A stretch of 64,000 nucleotides of DNA from Flavobacteriales bacterium. Lineage in GTDB: Bacteria; Bacteroidota; Bacteroidia; Flavobacteriales_F; PHOS-HE28. The notes under the pieces are model-generated. The model worked only from the letters and a program-made list of their open reading frames with translations. It was not told where the DNA came from and did not search any database. The DNA lies in contig JAHDVX010000013.1 in assembly GCA_023382455.1 (NCBI GenBank), positions 1-64,000 of the forward strand, in the 5' to 3' direction. Below, piece after piece: positions 1 through 10,300 of this stretch. Position 1 is the stretch's first letter. Every line of letters begins with the position of its first letter. Position numbers and translations under genes: made by a program.

Positions 1-1
1 G

Positions 2-2980
2 CTCACCGCCACGCCGCCCTGCACGGGCGACCAGTCGCAGGTGACGGTGACGATCGTGGCGGCGCCGGACGCTGGCAGCGACGGCGCGTTGACGGTGTGC
101 GACCAGGGATCGGCGGCCAGCCTCTTCGCTGCGTTGGGCGGCACGCCCGACGCGGGCGGCACATGGAGCGGCCCGAGTGCGGTCACCGGCGGCATGTACG
201 ATCCCGCCACGATGGACCCGGGCGTTTACACCTACACGGTGACGGGCATGGCACCCTGCACCAACGCGAGCTCCACGGTGACGGTGAGCGAGACGGGCAG
301 CCCGGATGCGGGCACCGATGGCGCGGTTGCGGTATGCTCGGACGGTACACCGATCGACCTGTTCAACTCGCTCGGCGGCACGCCGGATGCGGGCGGAAGC
401 TGGAGCGGCGGCCTGGTGAACGGCCTGTTCGATCCGGCGGTGAACACGGCCGGCACGTACACCTACACGCTCACGGCCACGGCTCCCTGCGCGAGCGCCA
501 CGGCGGACGTGACGGTGACGGTCGATGCCGCGCCGGAGGCGGGTGCAGATGGCAGCCTCACGGTGTGCGACCAGGGTGCGGCGGCCAGCCTCTTCGCTGC
601 ATTGGGCGGCACGCCCGACGCGAGCGGCACATGGAGCGGCCCGAGTGCGGTCACCGGCGGCATGTACGATCCCGCCACGATGGACCCGGGCGTTTACACC
701 TACACGGTGACGGGCATGGCACCCTGCACCAACGCGAGCTCCACGGTGACGGTGAGCGAGACGGGCAGCCCGGATGCGGGCACCGATGGCGCGGTTGCGG
801 TATGCTCGGACGGTACACCGATCGACCTGTTCAACTCGCTCGGCGGCACGCCGGATGCGGGCGGAAGCTGGAGCGGCGGCCTGGTGAACGGCCTGTTCGA
901 CCCGGCGGTGAACCCAGCCGGCACGTACACCTACACCGTACCCGCAACGACACCATGCAACGATGCAACATCAAGTGTCGTGGTTGCCGTGACCGACCCG
1001 TTTGATCCGGGCACAAGCGCCAGTGATACGCTTTGTGCAGGCGATGCGCCATTGGATCTCTTCAGCGTCCTGGGCGGTACACCGGACACCGGCGGTGCGT
1101 GGGTCGGGCCGAACGGGCCGATGAGCGGGCTCTTCGATCCAGAGACTTCCCCGCAAGGAACGTACACGTATCAGTTCACCGGTGGCGTTTGCGCCGATGT
1201 GTCGGCCACGGTGATGATGGTGGTGCTGGCAGGCCCCAATGCAGGTCAGGACAATGCAGTGGCTGTGTGCAGCTCGGGCCCTGTCCTGAATTTGATCGGG
1301 ATGCTCTCGGGCTCCCCGCAACCGGGCGGTACCTGGCAAGGGCCGGACGGTATCCAGGTTCCCGGTACGATCAATCCGGCAACGGCGGCCTCCGGGCCCT
1401 ACATCTACACGATCCCGGGCAATGCATCCTGCCCCGACGCTTCCGCAACGGTGACCCTTTCGATCAATCAAGCAGCCGATGCAGGGGAGGATGGTAGCCT
1501 AAGCCTGTGCAGCGATGGCCAGTCCATTTCCCTCATGGATGCCTTGGGCGGGGACCCGGATGCGGGGGGCACATGGAGCCTGTTGCCCGGAGGGGCGCTG
1601 GTAAGTGGCATGTTCGATCCCGCCGCCGATGCGCCCGGTACCTACGTCTACACGGTGCAAGGCCTTGCACCCTGCCCCGCGGCCACCGCCCAAGTGACGG
1701 TATCGGTCCAGCAGGCCCCGGATGCCGGAACGAACAGCACGGCCGCATTCTGCAGCACGGCTCCTGCGGTGAACATGCTCGGACTGCTCGGTGGCACACC
1801 CGATCCAGGCGGCACATGGGTCGCACCGGGCGGCAACGTCACCTCGGCCACCTTCCAGCCGGCGAACTCACAGCCCGGAGTGTATGCCTATGTCCTTCCC
1901 GCCATCGGCAGTTGCCCGGGCGATAGTTCAAGCCTTGATATCTCGGTCTCGCAGGCTGCACAGGCCGGAACGGGCGGAGATACCACCCTGTGTTCAAGCG
2001 GGGCGCCCTTCCCGCTGTCCTTGATGCTAAGCGGCCCGTACGACCTGGGAGGCCTGTGGACGGGGCCGGGAGGTGCACCATCCAACGGCGTGTTGGACCC
2101 TGCGGTGGCTGCAAGTGGAACATACAGCTACACAGTTGCTGCACCGGCCCCATGTCCGGATGCGGTTGCGACGGTTGAAGTGACGTTACAAGCCGTACCG
2201 GTCATCGCGCCTTCCATCAGTACGGGCGATGGATGTGCCCCGCTGGAGGTCACGCTCACCAGCGGCTACTCGGGCAATGGGATCTGCCACTGGGACTTGG
2301 GCGATGGCACGGACACCACGGCTTGCGGTCCGATCACGGTCACGTACGGGGAACCGGGTTCCTACACGGTCACCTTCACCGTCACCGGTCCTGACGGATG
2401 TGGCACCAGCGCACAAGTGGACCAATTGGTCCACGTGGTGGACCGTCCGGAGGCGGCATTCAGCATCGTGGGTTCCGGCATCAGTACCAGCAATCCCGTG
2501 GCCGCCTTTGCCAATGAAAGCACTGGTGCCGCGGATTTCCATTGGGATTTCGGGGGATTGGGTTCCTCCTCGGAGGTGAATCCGCAGTTCACTTTCCCGA
2601 ATGAAGCGGAGGCCGGCTGGACAGTATGTCTGATCGCCTACGCCTCGCCGGGTTGCGCCGATACCACCTGCACCGAGCTGCTCGTACCGGCCAGCGCCTC
2701 CGTGATGGTGCCCAATGCCTTCACGCCGGACGGCGATGGCCGCAACGACGGGTTCGCACCGGTCACCGTTGGCCTCGACCCGGACGACTTCCATTTCATC
2801 GTCATGGACCGATGGGGCAAGGCCGTATTCACCACGGAGGACCCGCAGGCCGTCTGGGATGGCAACTTCGGCAGCGGCGATGCCGCCCCGGTGGGCGTCT
2901 ATGTGTGGAAGCTCACCGGCCAGGACCTTATCGCGAAGACCCGCTTTGAGCGGATCGGCCATGTCACCTTGGTGCGCTGA
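2..2980 (+). CDS. T9SS type B secreted repeat protein (5' end outside window)
   Basis: The frame is open to the left edge, so the N-terminus and signal peptide are missing; 992 residues are visible. It consists of about nine ~78-residue repeats, each with a conserved LGGTPDAGGTW core and a VYTYTV strand with a nearby Cys pair. These are followed by a PKD-like domain (about residues 735-805, motif WDLGDG) and a second PKD-like segment. The protein ends in a gliding-motility-associated C-terminal domain (VPNAFTPDGDGRNDGF, then DRWGK and W-D-G-N), the type B signal for T9SS export and cell-surface attachment. It is probably a large surface adhesin-like protein; the ligand is unknown. Two adjacent 468-nt units are nearly identical, showing recent internal duplication. 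Confidence 0.9.
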   Translation, partial: LTATPPCTGDQSQVTVTIVAAPDAGSDGALTVCDQGSAASLFAALGGTPDAGGTWSGPSAVTGGMYDPATMDPGVYTYTVTGMAPCTNASSTVTVSETGSPDAGTDGAVAVCSDGTPIDLFNSLGGTPDAGGSWSGGLVNGLFDPAVNTAGTYTYTLTATAPCASATADVTVTVDAAPEAGADGSLTVCDQGAAASLFAALGGTPDASGTWSGPSAVTGGMYDPATMDPGVYTYTVTGMAPCTNASSTVTVSETGSPDAGTDGAVAVCSDGTPIDLFNSLGGTPDAGGSWSGGLVNGLFDPAVNPAGTYTYTVPATTPCNDATSSVVVAVTDPFDPGTSASDTLCAGDAPLDLFSVLGGTPDTGGAWVGPNGPMSGLFDPETSPQGTYTYQFTGGVCADVSATVMMVVLAGPNAGQDNAVAVCSSGPVLNLIGMLSGSPQPGGTWQGPDGIQVPGTINPATAASGPYIYTIPGNASCPDASATVTLSINQAADAGEDGSLSLCSDGQSISLMDALGGDPDAGGTWSLLPGGALVSGMFDPAADAPGTYVYTVQGLAPCPAATAQVTVSVQQAPDAGTNSTAAFCSTAPAVNMLGLLGGTPDPGGTWVAPGGNVTSATFQPANSQPGVYAYVLPAIGSCPGDSSSLDISVSQAAQAGTGGDTTLCSSGAPFPLSLMLSGPYDLGGLWTGPGGAPSNGVLDPAVAASGTYSYTVAAPAPCPDAVATVEVTLQAVPVIAPSISTGDGCAPLEVTLTSGYSGNGICHWDLGDGTDTTACGPITVTYGEPGSYTVTFTVTGPDGCGTSAQVDQLVHVVDRPEAAFSIVGSGISTSNPVAAFANESTGAADFHWDFGGLGSSSEVNPQFTFPNEAEAGWTVCLIAYASPGCADTTCTELLVPASASVMVPNAFTPDGDGRNDGFAPVTVGLDPDDFHFIVMDRWGKAVFTTEDPQAVWDGNFGSGDAAPVGVYVWKLTGQDLIAKTRFERIGHVTLVR
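61..996 (+). repeat. Two tandem 468-nt coding repeats
   Basis: Positions about 61-528 and 529-996 are direct repeats offset by exactly 468 nt (156 codons, two protein repeats). Identity is almost complete from about 120-460 versus 588-928, including silent positions. This indicates a recent duplication or gene conversion, whereas the later repeats of the same protein are strongly diverged. Confidence 0.85.
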
Positions 2981-3025
2981 TCCGTGCGGTCCGGCCATTT
3001 TCCGCCAACTTAGCGGCCCCGTTGG

Positions 3026-3751
3026 ATGAGCACGCGCCTGGTCATCATACCCACCTACAACGAAAAGGAGAACATCCGCGACATCATCGCGCATGTGCTG
3101 GGCCTGCAGCCGGATTTCCATGTACTGGTGGTGGACGATGGATCACCCGACGGTACCGCGGGCATCGTGAGGGAGATCCAGGCCGGCGCGCCCGGCCGCG
3201 TGCATTTGATCGAGCGCAGCGGCAAGCTCGGCTTGGGCACGGCCTACATCGCAGGCTTCAAGTGGGCGTTGGAGCACGGTTACGGCTTCATCTTTGAGAT
3301 GGACGCGGACTTCAGCCATGACCCCGATGACCTGGTGCGCCTCTACCGGGTCTGTGCCGATGGCGGGGCGGACATGAGCGTGGGCTCGCGCTACGTCAAG
3401 GGAGGCCAGGTACGTGATTGGGCCTGGGACCGCATCCTGCTCAGCTGGTGCGCCTCCCTGTACGTGCGCATGGTGCTGTGGCTGGGCGTGCGCGACACCA
3501 CTGCCGGATTCGTGTGCTACCGCGACAGCACCCTGCGGGCACTGCCGCTGGACGAGGTGCGTTTCATCGGTTACGCCTTCCAGATCGAGATGAAGTACCG
3601 CGTGAAGCTTGCGGGCTTGCGGATCGCCGAAGTGCCCATTACCTTCAAGGACCGCGTGAAGGGGAAAAGCAAGATGAGTGTGAATATTTTCCATGAGGCG
3701 TTCCTCGGCGTGCTGAAGATGCGCTTCACCATCAAGCATCCGAAGGCATGA
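3026..3751 (+). CDS. Polyprenol monophosphomannose synthase (GT2 family)
   Basis: 241 residues, a soluble GT-A glycosyltransferase of the dolichyl-phosphate mannose synthase type. It should transfer mannose (or another sugar) from a nucleotide donor to polyprenyl phosphate at the inner face of the membrane. Visible motifs are the N-terminal IIPTYNEKENI, VVDDGSPDGT, the metal-binding EMDADFSHDP and a C-terminal FKDRVKGKSKM basic patch. There is no C-terminal membrane domain, as in short bacterial DPM1 homologues. Its last four bases (ATGA) overlap the dihydroorotase start, so the two are translationally coupled. Confidence 0.9.
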   Translation: MSTRLVIIPTYNEKENIRDIIAHVLGLQPDFHVLVVDDGSPDGTAGIVREIQAGAPGRVHLIERSGKLGLGTAYIAGFKWALEHGYGFIFEMDADFSHDPDDLVRLYRVCADGGADMSVGSRYVKGGQVRDWAWDRILLSWCASLYVRMVLWLGVRDTTAGFVCYRDSTLRALPLDEVRFIGYAFQIEMKYRVKLAGLRIAEVPITFKDRVKGKSKMSVNIFHEAFLGVLKMRFTIKHPKA

Positions 3752-5085
3752 ACAACTGGTTGATCCGCGATGCGCGTGTGGTGGACCAAGGCCGCACCGT
3801 GCAGGCCGATGTACTTGTGCGGGACGGGGTCATCGAACGAGTGGCAACAGAAGGCATCGGTAGGGCCCGAGGGGTACAGGAGCTGGATGCGGAAGGCCGC
3901 CACCTGCTGCCCGGCGCCATCGACGACCAGGTGCATTTCCGCGAACCGGGCCTCACGCACAAGGAGGACATAGCGCACGGGTCCGCCGCGGCCGTGGCCG
4001 GCGGCATCACCACCTTCATGGAGATGCCCAACACCGTGCCCCAGACCCTGACGCAGGAGCTCCTGGAGCAGAAATACGCCCTGGGCGCTGCCTCCAGCGT
4101 GGCCAACTACTCCTTCTACATGGGTGCCAGCAACACCAACCTGGATGAGTTGCTGCGCACCGATCCCCGCACCGTGTGCGGCCTGAAGGCTTTCCTGGGC
4201 AGCAGCACCGGCAACATGCTGGTGGACGATCCCGGGACGCTGGACCACCTCTTCAAGGAGGCCCACCTGATCCTGGCCGTGCATGCCGAGGACGAGCCCA
4301 CCATCCGCCGGAACATGGCCGAGGCCGTGGCGAAGTACGGCGAGAACATCCCCATCGCGCAGCATCCATTGATCCGCAGCGCCGAGGCCTGCTGGCGCTC
4401 CAGCAGCAACGCGGTGAAACTGGCCCAGGAGCACGGCACACGTCTCCACGTGTTGCACATCAGTACCGCGCGGGAGCTGGAGCTTTTCGAACCCGGACCG
4501 ATGGAAGGAAAACGCATCACTGCTGAAGCCTGTGTACACCACCTTTGGTTCACGGATGCGGACTATGCCACCAAGGGCAACCTGATCAAGTGGAACCCCG
4601 CGGTAAAAACCCGCGAGGACCGCGAGGCCATTCGCCAGGCCGTGAGAGATGGCCGCATCGACGTGGTGGCCACCGACCATGCGCCGCACACGATGGAGGA
4701 AAAGGCCATGCCCTACGCGCAATGCCCAAGCGGCGGCCCGTTGGTGCAGCACGCGCTGCCGGCCATGCTGGAGCTGATGCACCAGGAGGTGTTCACCCTG
4801 GAGGAAGTGGTGGAGAAAATGAGCCACGCACCGGCACGCCTGTTCCAGGTGAAGGACCGCGGCTTCATCCGCGAGGGTTTCTTCGCCGACCTGGTGCTGG
4901 TGGACCTGGACGCTCCGTGGACCGTGGAGAAGAAGAACCTCCTGTACAAATGCGGCTGGTCGCCTATCGAGGGGCAGCGCTTCCGCTCCCGGGTGCTACG
5001 CACATGGGTGAACGGGCAACTGGCCAACGCCGACGGGAAGGTGGACAACACCGTGCGCGGCATGCGCGCCACCTTCGACCGATGA
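3748..5085 (+). CDS. pyrC: Dihydroorotase
   Basis: 445 residues. It catalyses reversible cyclisation of carbamoyl aspartate to dihydroorotate in pyrimidine synthesis. The amidohydrolase metal motif is DDQVHFREPG (HxR form), followed by HKEDI and the GGITTFMEMPNT segment. A metal-binding His lies in LHVLHIST and the catalytic Asp in VVATDHAPH. This is the class I-like Bacteroidota form (about 420-450 aa). It overlaps the glycosyltransferase upstream and the DUF4296 gene downstream, each by ATGA, making a tight three-gene operon. Confidence 0.93.
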   Translation: MNNWLIRDARVVDQGRTVQADVLVRDGVIERVATEGIGRARGVQELDAEGRHLLPGAIDDQVHFREPGLTHKEDIAHGSAAAVAGGITTFMEMPNTVPQTLTQELLEQKYALGAASSVANYSFYMGASNTNLDELLRTDPRTVCGLKAFLGSSTGNMLVDDPGTLDHLFKEAHLILAVHAEDEPTIRRNMAEAVAKYGENIPIAQHPLIRSAEACWRSSSNAVKLAQEHGTRLHVLHISTARELELFEPGPMEGKRITAEACVHHLWFTDADYATKGNLIKWNPAVKTREDREAIRQAVRDGRIDVVATDHAPHTMEEKAMPYAQCPSGGPLVQHALPAMLELMHQEVFTLEEVVEKMSHAPARLFQVKDRGFIREGFFADLVLVDLDAPWTVEKKNLLYKCGWSPIEGQRFRSRVLRTWVNGQLANADGKVDNTVRGMRATFDR

Positions 5086-5417
5086 GGCTGCCCGTGCTGT
5101 TGATCGCTTCGGCCCTGATGGCCTGCGGCGGAAAGCCGGAACCGCCGAAAGGCCCGCTGTCACCGGAAAAATTCGAGCGGGTGCTGATGCGCTCGCTGCT
5201 GATCGAGGCGCGCACCGGGCAAAGCATCGCCTTGGACCAGGCAGGCCCCGACATCCACGCCGCGTACGACAGCATGTTCAGCGAAGAGCACGTGACGCGC
5301 GCGGATTTTGACAGCACTTACCGGGCCTGGCTCCACCAACCCGAGGCCTTGAAGGGCATGTACGAGAAGGTGCTGAACGACCTGCAGCAGATGGCGGACA
5401 CGGCGCAGGCGCGGTGA
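5082..5417 (+). CDS. DUF4296 lipoprotein
   Basis: 111 residues. The start is set by the ATGA overlap with dihydroorotase. The N-terminus is a lipoprotein signal (LIASALMACGG, Cys about residue 15), so it is probably anchored in a membrane. The rest is helical with the pattern SPEKFERVLMRSLLIEA and a YxxxF...H segment typical of the small Bacteroidota DUF4296 family, which is commonly found beside dihydroorotase. No biochemical role is known. Confidence 0.8.
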   Translation: MRLPVLLIASALMACGGKPEPPKGPLSPEKFERVLMRSLLIEARTGQSIALDQAGPDIHAAYDSMFSEEHVTRADFDSTYRAWLHQPEALKGMYEKVLNDLQQMADTAQAR

Positions 5418-5456
5418 ACCGGTGCCAGCGGATTGACCTGTGCTGCGAGAGTTCCG

Positions 5457-5801
5457 TCAATGCATCTGGCTGGAGTTGTTCACCAACACATAGCTGTAGC
5501 CCAAGTCCAATTTCTTCGCATCCAAGGTATCCAACATGCCTTGTGTAACACGTAGCGGGAAAAGCGTGCGGTTTGCCGGAATCTCCATCAGTTTCAGCCA
5601 TTCGGCTTCATTCATGCCTTTGGGGCAGTTGGCCCGCAGCACAGCCAGCGTGGTTGCATTAGTCCCCTCAAGATCTCGCGCAGCGGATCTTGAGGCACCC
5701 AACTCCCGCGCCGCGGATCTCGGGGGATCCAACTCCTGTGCTTGCCCCATGGCCACCAACGGCAGCAGGCCCAGCAGCGCTATCAAGCTGTATGTTCTCA
5801 T
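5457..5801 (-). CDS. Small secreted protein of unknown function
   Basis: 114 residues with a clear signal peptide (MRTYSLIALLGLLPLVAMGQ). Not recognised. Just after the signal peptide there are two copies of an RSAAR(E/D)L peptide, which are the translation of a palindromic DNA element (see repeat at 5666-5695). The remainder (residues about 45-114) looks like a short globular domain. The start overlaps the stop of the upstream T9SS gene as ATGA, so it is the last cistron of the minus-strand secreted-protein operon. Confidence 0.6.
   Translation of the reverse strand: MRTYSLIALLGLLPLVAMGQAQELDPPRSAARELGASRSAARDLEGTNATTLAVLRANCPKGMNEAEWLKLMEIPANRTLFPLRVTQGMLDTLDAKKLDLGYSYVLVNNSSQMH
5666..5730. 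repeat. Coding palindromic element, tandem pair
   Basis: Positions 5666-5695 form a perfect 10-bp inverted repeat (arms CCTCAAGATC and GATCTTGAGG, 10-nt spacer). A second, degenerate copy with the same GCGGATCT core lies at about 5702-5730. Both are in frame inside the small secreted protein and encode the repeated RSAAR(E/D)L peptide. The arrangement resembles mobile palindromes that insert into reading frames in other bacteria. Confidence 0.7.
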
Positions 5802-7318
5802 GGCGCTGCAAGGATCACCCGTGTACTTATGGTTTCCATCCCCCAGCGCAAGTTGCACTGGTACATCCCTGCCGCTTGGCCTGCCAGATCAACTTGGTGC
5901 ATGGTGCTCCACTGCGGAATGCGCTCCCGCAGCACCACGCGGCCTTGCAGGTCCCACACCTCCAACTGTCCCGCCACCGGTTGGGCCGGGTAGCCCAGCA
6001 TGAACGCCCCCGCGGAAGGGTTGGGGGAGACCACCACACCCCTCTCCCCCGGGGAGGGGCTGGGGGTGAGGGTATTGATCCCCAAGCTATCGCACACGCT
6101 CCCGTCCACAGGCCCCAGGAAGTAGTTGGGGTGGTTGGGCAAGGAGTTCACATAGTAGGTGGGCAGGGTGATGCCATGCTGCACCATGCCGCAGGCTAAA
6201 CCGGGCTGGTCCGGGTGGTTGATCACATGGAGTTTGTCCGTTCCATTCCCAGTGCCGATGTAGATCTTGCCGTCCGGGGCCAATTGGGCGATGTCGAACA
6301 GGGTGGCAAAGGGCGGCGACGGTGAATAGGTGCTGTCCCAGTGGGCGATGTGGACCATCGAGGCCTCCACGTCCGGCACCGTGACATCATACTGGTACAC
6401 GTCTAACACGGACGAAACATAGAGGAACTGGCTGCTGGGGGAAAAGGCCACGCCGCCCATGGAATTCGCATCATCGATCGGGATATGCACGGGATTGGAG
6501 AAGAGGCCCGTGCAGCGGTCGAAGTCGAAGATGTCCAGGTCGCTCCCGTCCCCCCAGTAGTAGGCGAACTTGCTACCGTCCGGGGAGAAGCAGACCTGGC
6601 CGAGGTCATTGGGACGAACCGTACCGACACTTTGGGTCTCGGGGGCGCTCACGCCTTCCGGCGTAAGCAACAGCCGATAGAAGGTGTTGGAGTCGACCTT
6701 GTGGCAGAACACCCACCAATCGCGTCCGTTGGCATGCCGCACGGCGGTGATCTTGCCAATGTTAAGCAGATCATCAATGAGCACCTGGTTCTTGGACACC
6801 ACCCCACCAAGCCCGTTGTTCAGTGTCATGTCAATGATGGTAAGGTACAGGTATTGTGCAGTGCCCCAGGGGGGGTGGTCATACGTGCCATGGAACAAGA
6901 GGTAGATGGCCGGGTCATCCGGCTTGGGCAAAAACAAATCCGCTTGGGGAAGATGCAGTCCTTCAGGGAATTGGGTCGTGTAAGAACTTGGGTTTAAGCC
7001 CGATCCATTCGGCATGGTGTCTCCACTGGCATCAACTATGTAATATCCATTGGTAGCAGCCACCAATGACCCTGAGCTTCGGGTGATATCCGCGACGGTT
7101 CGGCCAAAGCTCATTTCCCGGTTCACGTAATAGATAGCGACAGGGATAGAGTCGAATTCCAAATTGGTCCCTCCGTATGGCAGGCCACCTTCACTGTAGT
7201 AGCCTCCCATCCATAAGTTGTTCAAGCCTTGGCACACGCCTGTATTGGCCAGTCCAAGTGACAGAACCAGCGAGAATGCCGCATGCACAGCAAAGTTGCA
7301 TGGCATGCGGCATTCCAT
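5798..7318 (-). CDS. T9SS type A sorted secreted protein
   Basis: 506 residues starting at the ATG at 7318 (an ATG at 7306 is an alternative); the signal peptide ends near GVCQG. The middle has weak WD/PD40-like repeats (VCFSPDGSKFAYYWGDGSDLDIF, VAFSPSSQFLYVSS, LAPDGKIYIGTGN), so a beta-propeller fold is likely. A low-complexity linker precedes a type A C-terminal sorting domain (VVSPNPSAGAF, then VWDLQGRVV and AGMYQCNL). It should be exported by T9SS. It lies 17 bp behind the beta-helix gene and overlaps the small secreted gene by ATGA. Confidence 0.8.
   Translation of the reverse strand: MECRMPCNFAVHAAFSLVLSLGLANTGVCQGLNNLWMGGYYSEGGLPYGGTNLEFDSIPVAIYYVNREMSFGRTVADITRSSGSLVAATNGYYIVDASGDTMPNGSGLNPSSYTTQFPEGLHLPQADLFLPKPDDPAIYLLFHGTYDHPPWGTAQYLYLTIIDMTLNNGLGGVVSKNQVLIDDLLNIGKITAVRHANGRDWWVFCHKVDSNTFYRLLLTPEGVSAPETQSVGTVRPNDLGQVCFSPDGSKFAYYWGDGSDLDIFDFDRCTGLFSNPVHIPIDDANSMGGVAFSPSSQFLYVSSVLDVYQYDVTVPDVEASMVHIAHWDSTYSPSPPFATLFDIAQLAPDGKIYIGTGNGTDKLHVINHPDQPGLACGMVQHGITLPTYYVNSLPNHPNYFLGPVDGSVCDSLGINTLTPSPSPGERGVVVSPNPSAGAFMLGYPAQPVAGQLEVWDLQGRVVLRERIPQWSTMHQVDLAGQAAGMYQCNLRWGMETISTRVILAAP
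6037..6073. repeat. GC-rich palindromic repeat in coding linker
   Basis: A 37-nt element built on CCCCTCCCCGGGGGAGAGGGG symmetry (read on the minus strand). It encodes the peptide TPSPSPGERG between the propeller and the sorting domain. Closely similar CCCTCACCCCC...GAGAGGGG texts occur as intergenic repeats in many bacterial genomes (established knowledge), so this is probably an inserted repeat tolerated in a linker. Confidence 0.55.
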
Positions 7319-7335
7319 CTTGGGCACAGAGCGGA

Positions 7336-10300
7336 TCAACGGATGATGCTCAGCTTGCCATCGGATACTTTGCCCGAGGGGCCGCGTACCCGGTAGTGGT
7401 ACATCGCCGGGGCCAGGGCAGCGGTGCTGAACTCCCAGTGCGGCGTGTAGGCCGGTACCTCGGCCCGCATCACTTCCGCACCCATGGCATCGTACACAAC
7501 GAACACACCGGGGGCATCCCATGCTTCATCCAACACTAAGCTGGCATGGTCCGTGGCCGGGTTCGGGACCACGGTGATGGCATGGTCGCCCACCTGCTGC
7601 ATGCTCCGGTAGATCAAGCCATGCTGCAGGCATAGCACCGGGTCGTCGTAGTCCTGTTCATCATCGATCAGGGCATACAGGGCACGGGCGCGGTACACCG
7701 CGTTGCCACCCGTCAGGGGGCACTGGTTGGCGATGGCGAAGAGTGTGGTGGACTGCTCCGGTGTAAAGCCGTCGATGCCCTTGGCCACCGTACTTAGGTA
7801 AATGCCGTTCACCTGTTTCTCATTGGCCTCGATCAGCTCGCTGGTGGCGATGCTGGCGTTGGTGGCCTTCACGCCTTCGGCCGTCAGCGCCCGGCTGGTG
7901 TCCGCCAGTGCCAGGGCTTGGTTGTTCAGCGCTGTGAGGGAGCTGATGTTCTGCTGCAGGCCCCCGATGGTGGCCTGTAAAGCCATGTGTTCCGCGCTGG
8001 TGAGGCCGGGATCACGCAAGCTGTCCATGGCCAACTTCAACTGGTCCATCAAGTCCTCCAATTGCGCTTTGTTCTGGGCTAAGTAGTCCAGCACGGTGCT
8101 GTCCAAGTGGAAGAGCGCCAGGTAATCGTCGTTGATCAGCTTGAACTGGGCGGTGGTGGTGCCCTGCATGGTCGCGTAGAAATCGGCCAGTTCCTGGTCC
8201 GTGGCCATCAGCGATGCGTCGTTGTCCAATTTCCCGTACAGGTCGCCCTCCATCACCCACTTGGTCTCCTCGGTGTAAGGGTCATTCGCCAAGCTGTCCG
8301 CCGCGATCTTCCCGTCCAGCCCCGTGATGCATCCCACGCAAGCCTCCCGGACCACATGCCCGCAATAGCCGCTTTGCTCATCCCCGCATTGGTAATTGGT
8401 TCCAGGATGGGGGATGAACCAGCCTAATGGGACCCACGATGGTGGTTCGGTATTTCCACCTGTGATGTATTCCTGTTCATAGAGGAACGGGTATGCGCCG
8501 GCATTGGTAGTATTCTCATACCACGCCCCCAGTCCGCCGTTCACCGGCGCATTGTACCACAGGTTCCCCTTGAAGTCCTGCTCCTCGATGATGGCGTTGT
8601 TGTCCAAGTGCAGGCCCCATTGGTGCCGCTTGATGTTGTTGCCGCTGAGGTCGGTGCCGTAGCACGGGCCGCTGAAGTAGATGCCGTTGGTGGTGCCGTC
8701 CACCGTGTTGCAATAGAGGGTGGCATGGTCGCCCATGTTGCTGCGGATGGCACTTTGGCCCTGAAGGACGCCATAGTTCGTGGCCGAGCCGTGTACGTCG
8801 TTGCAACTGATAAGGGGCCTGCGGCAGCCGGCGGCAATGATGCCCATGCGGTTCACCGCGTTGTTGTCCATGAGCAGGGTATTGCCCAGCACCTGGTAAT
8901 CACTGGCGGACAGCAGCGCGATGCCGTTCGCGGCGTAGAGCGATCCATGCCGGTAATGGATGGTATTCCCCTGGATCACGGAGGCAGGGTTCGCCGCGTT
9001 CCCCTCCTGCACGTTGATGGCCGTATAGCCCTTGGTGTTCTCGTGGTGCAGGCTGCCGAAGGTGATGTCGTTGTCCGCCACCAGCAACTGCACGGCCCCG
9101 TCGTTAAAGCGCAGGTCTATGCTGTTGTAGCGGGTGTCCAGCTTGTTGCCGGTGATGTGTACCTTCCTGCCGCCGCTCCGGTCCACGCGGTAGGCCGTGC
9201 CCATGTCCACCATGCGGTTGGCGGTGGAGTACACGTTCATGTACTCCGTATAGATGCCCCAGCGGCACTTGGTGAAGCTGGCCGCAGCGAGGTTGCCTAT
9301 GCCGTAGCCGCTCTGTTTCAGGGAGAAGGAGCCGTGGTCCCCGCGCGCGTAAATGCCGGCACCGTTGCCCGTGTAGGCATAAGCGGCATCCGGCTGGATA
9401 TCGTGCATGGCGCAGTTGGCCACGCGAACATTGCACCGGCGGGCCACGATGCCGTTGCTGAGGTGGTGCAGCACATTGGCCTGGCCCGTGAAGTCAAGGG
9501 TCATGTTGTATACCTCCAGGGCGGCAAAACCCTGCTGGCCCAGCACCGAGGTTTGCCCCGGATAGGGCTGTGCCAGCGGACCCTCCGCGTGGAACTCGCT
9601 GTTGTCCGCATGGATCGACACGCTGTTGAAATCCACCCCGGGGATGGCAGGAACGGAAATGGCCACCCTGTTGTTCGCGAACTCCGAGGCGCTCACCAGC
9701 AGGATGGAATTGTTCATTCCCGTCCAGCCTGATTCGGCGTCCGCCAGATAGGAATTGTCCACCTGCACGATGGTGCCGACTTGCGCCGTGATGCCCCGCC
9801 ACATCACCCCTTGGCAGCTTTCAATGGTGCTGTTGAACACGTTGAAGTTCCGCCCCGGCTGCACGATGATCTCCGCCCCGGGCTCGGTGGTCACCTGCGC
9901 ATTGCTGAAGGTGAAGTCCTGGTCGATGATGAACTGGCCTTGGATGTCCACCGTGCCGCTGATGGTGGAGCCGAAGGTGCTGCTGTACTTGCCGTCCTGG
10001 ATCACCGTGACCGCCGGGCAGCACTCCGTAATAGTGACCTGTTGGGTGCTGGTGCCCACCACGCCGTCCACGATCACCGTGTGGGTGATGGTGTAGGTGC
10101 CTGGCGCGGCGGGGGGGATGTTCACTGGCCAGCCCTGGTTGTCGGTGATCGGCCCGAAGTAATCGTAGGTCCAGTTCGGTGCGCCGTTGGTGGGCGTGGT
10201 GCGCTCATCGCCCCAGGTCCAAATGTGGATGGCATCCGGGTCGCCCAGGGCCGCCGCGACGGACACCTCGCCGCCGCAGTTGGGCACCTCCACGGTAAAG

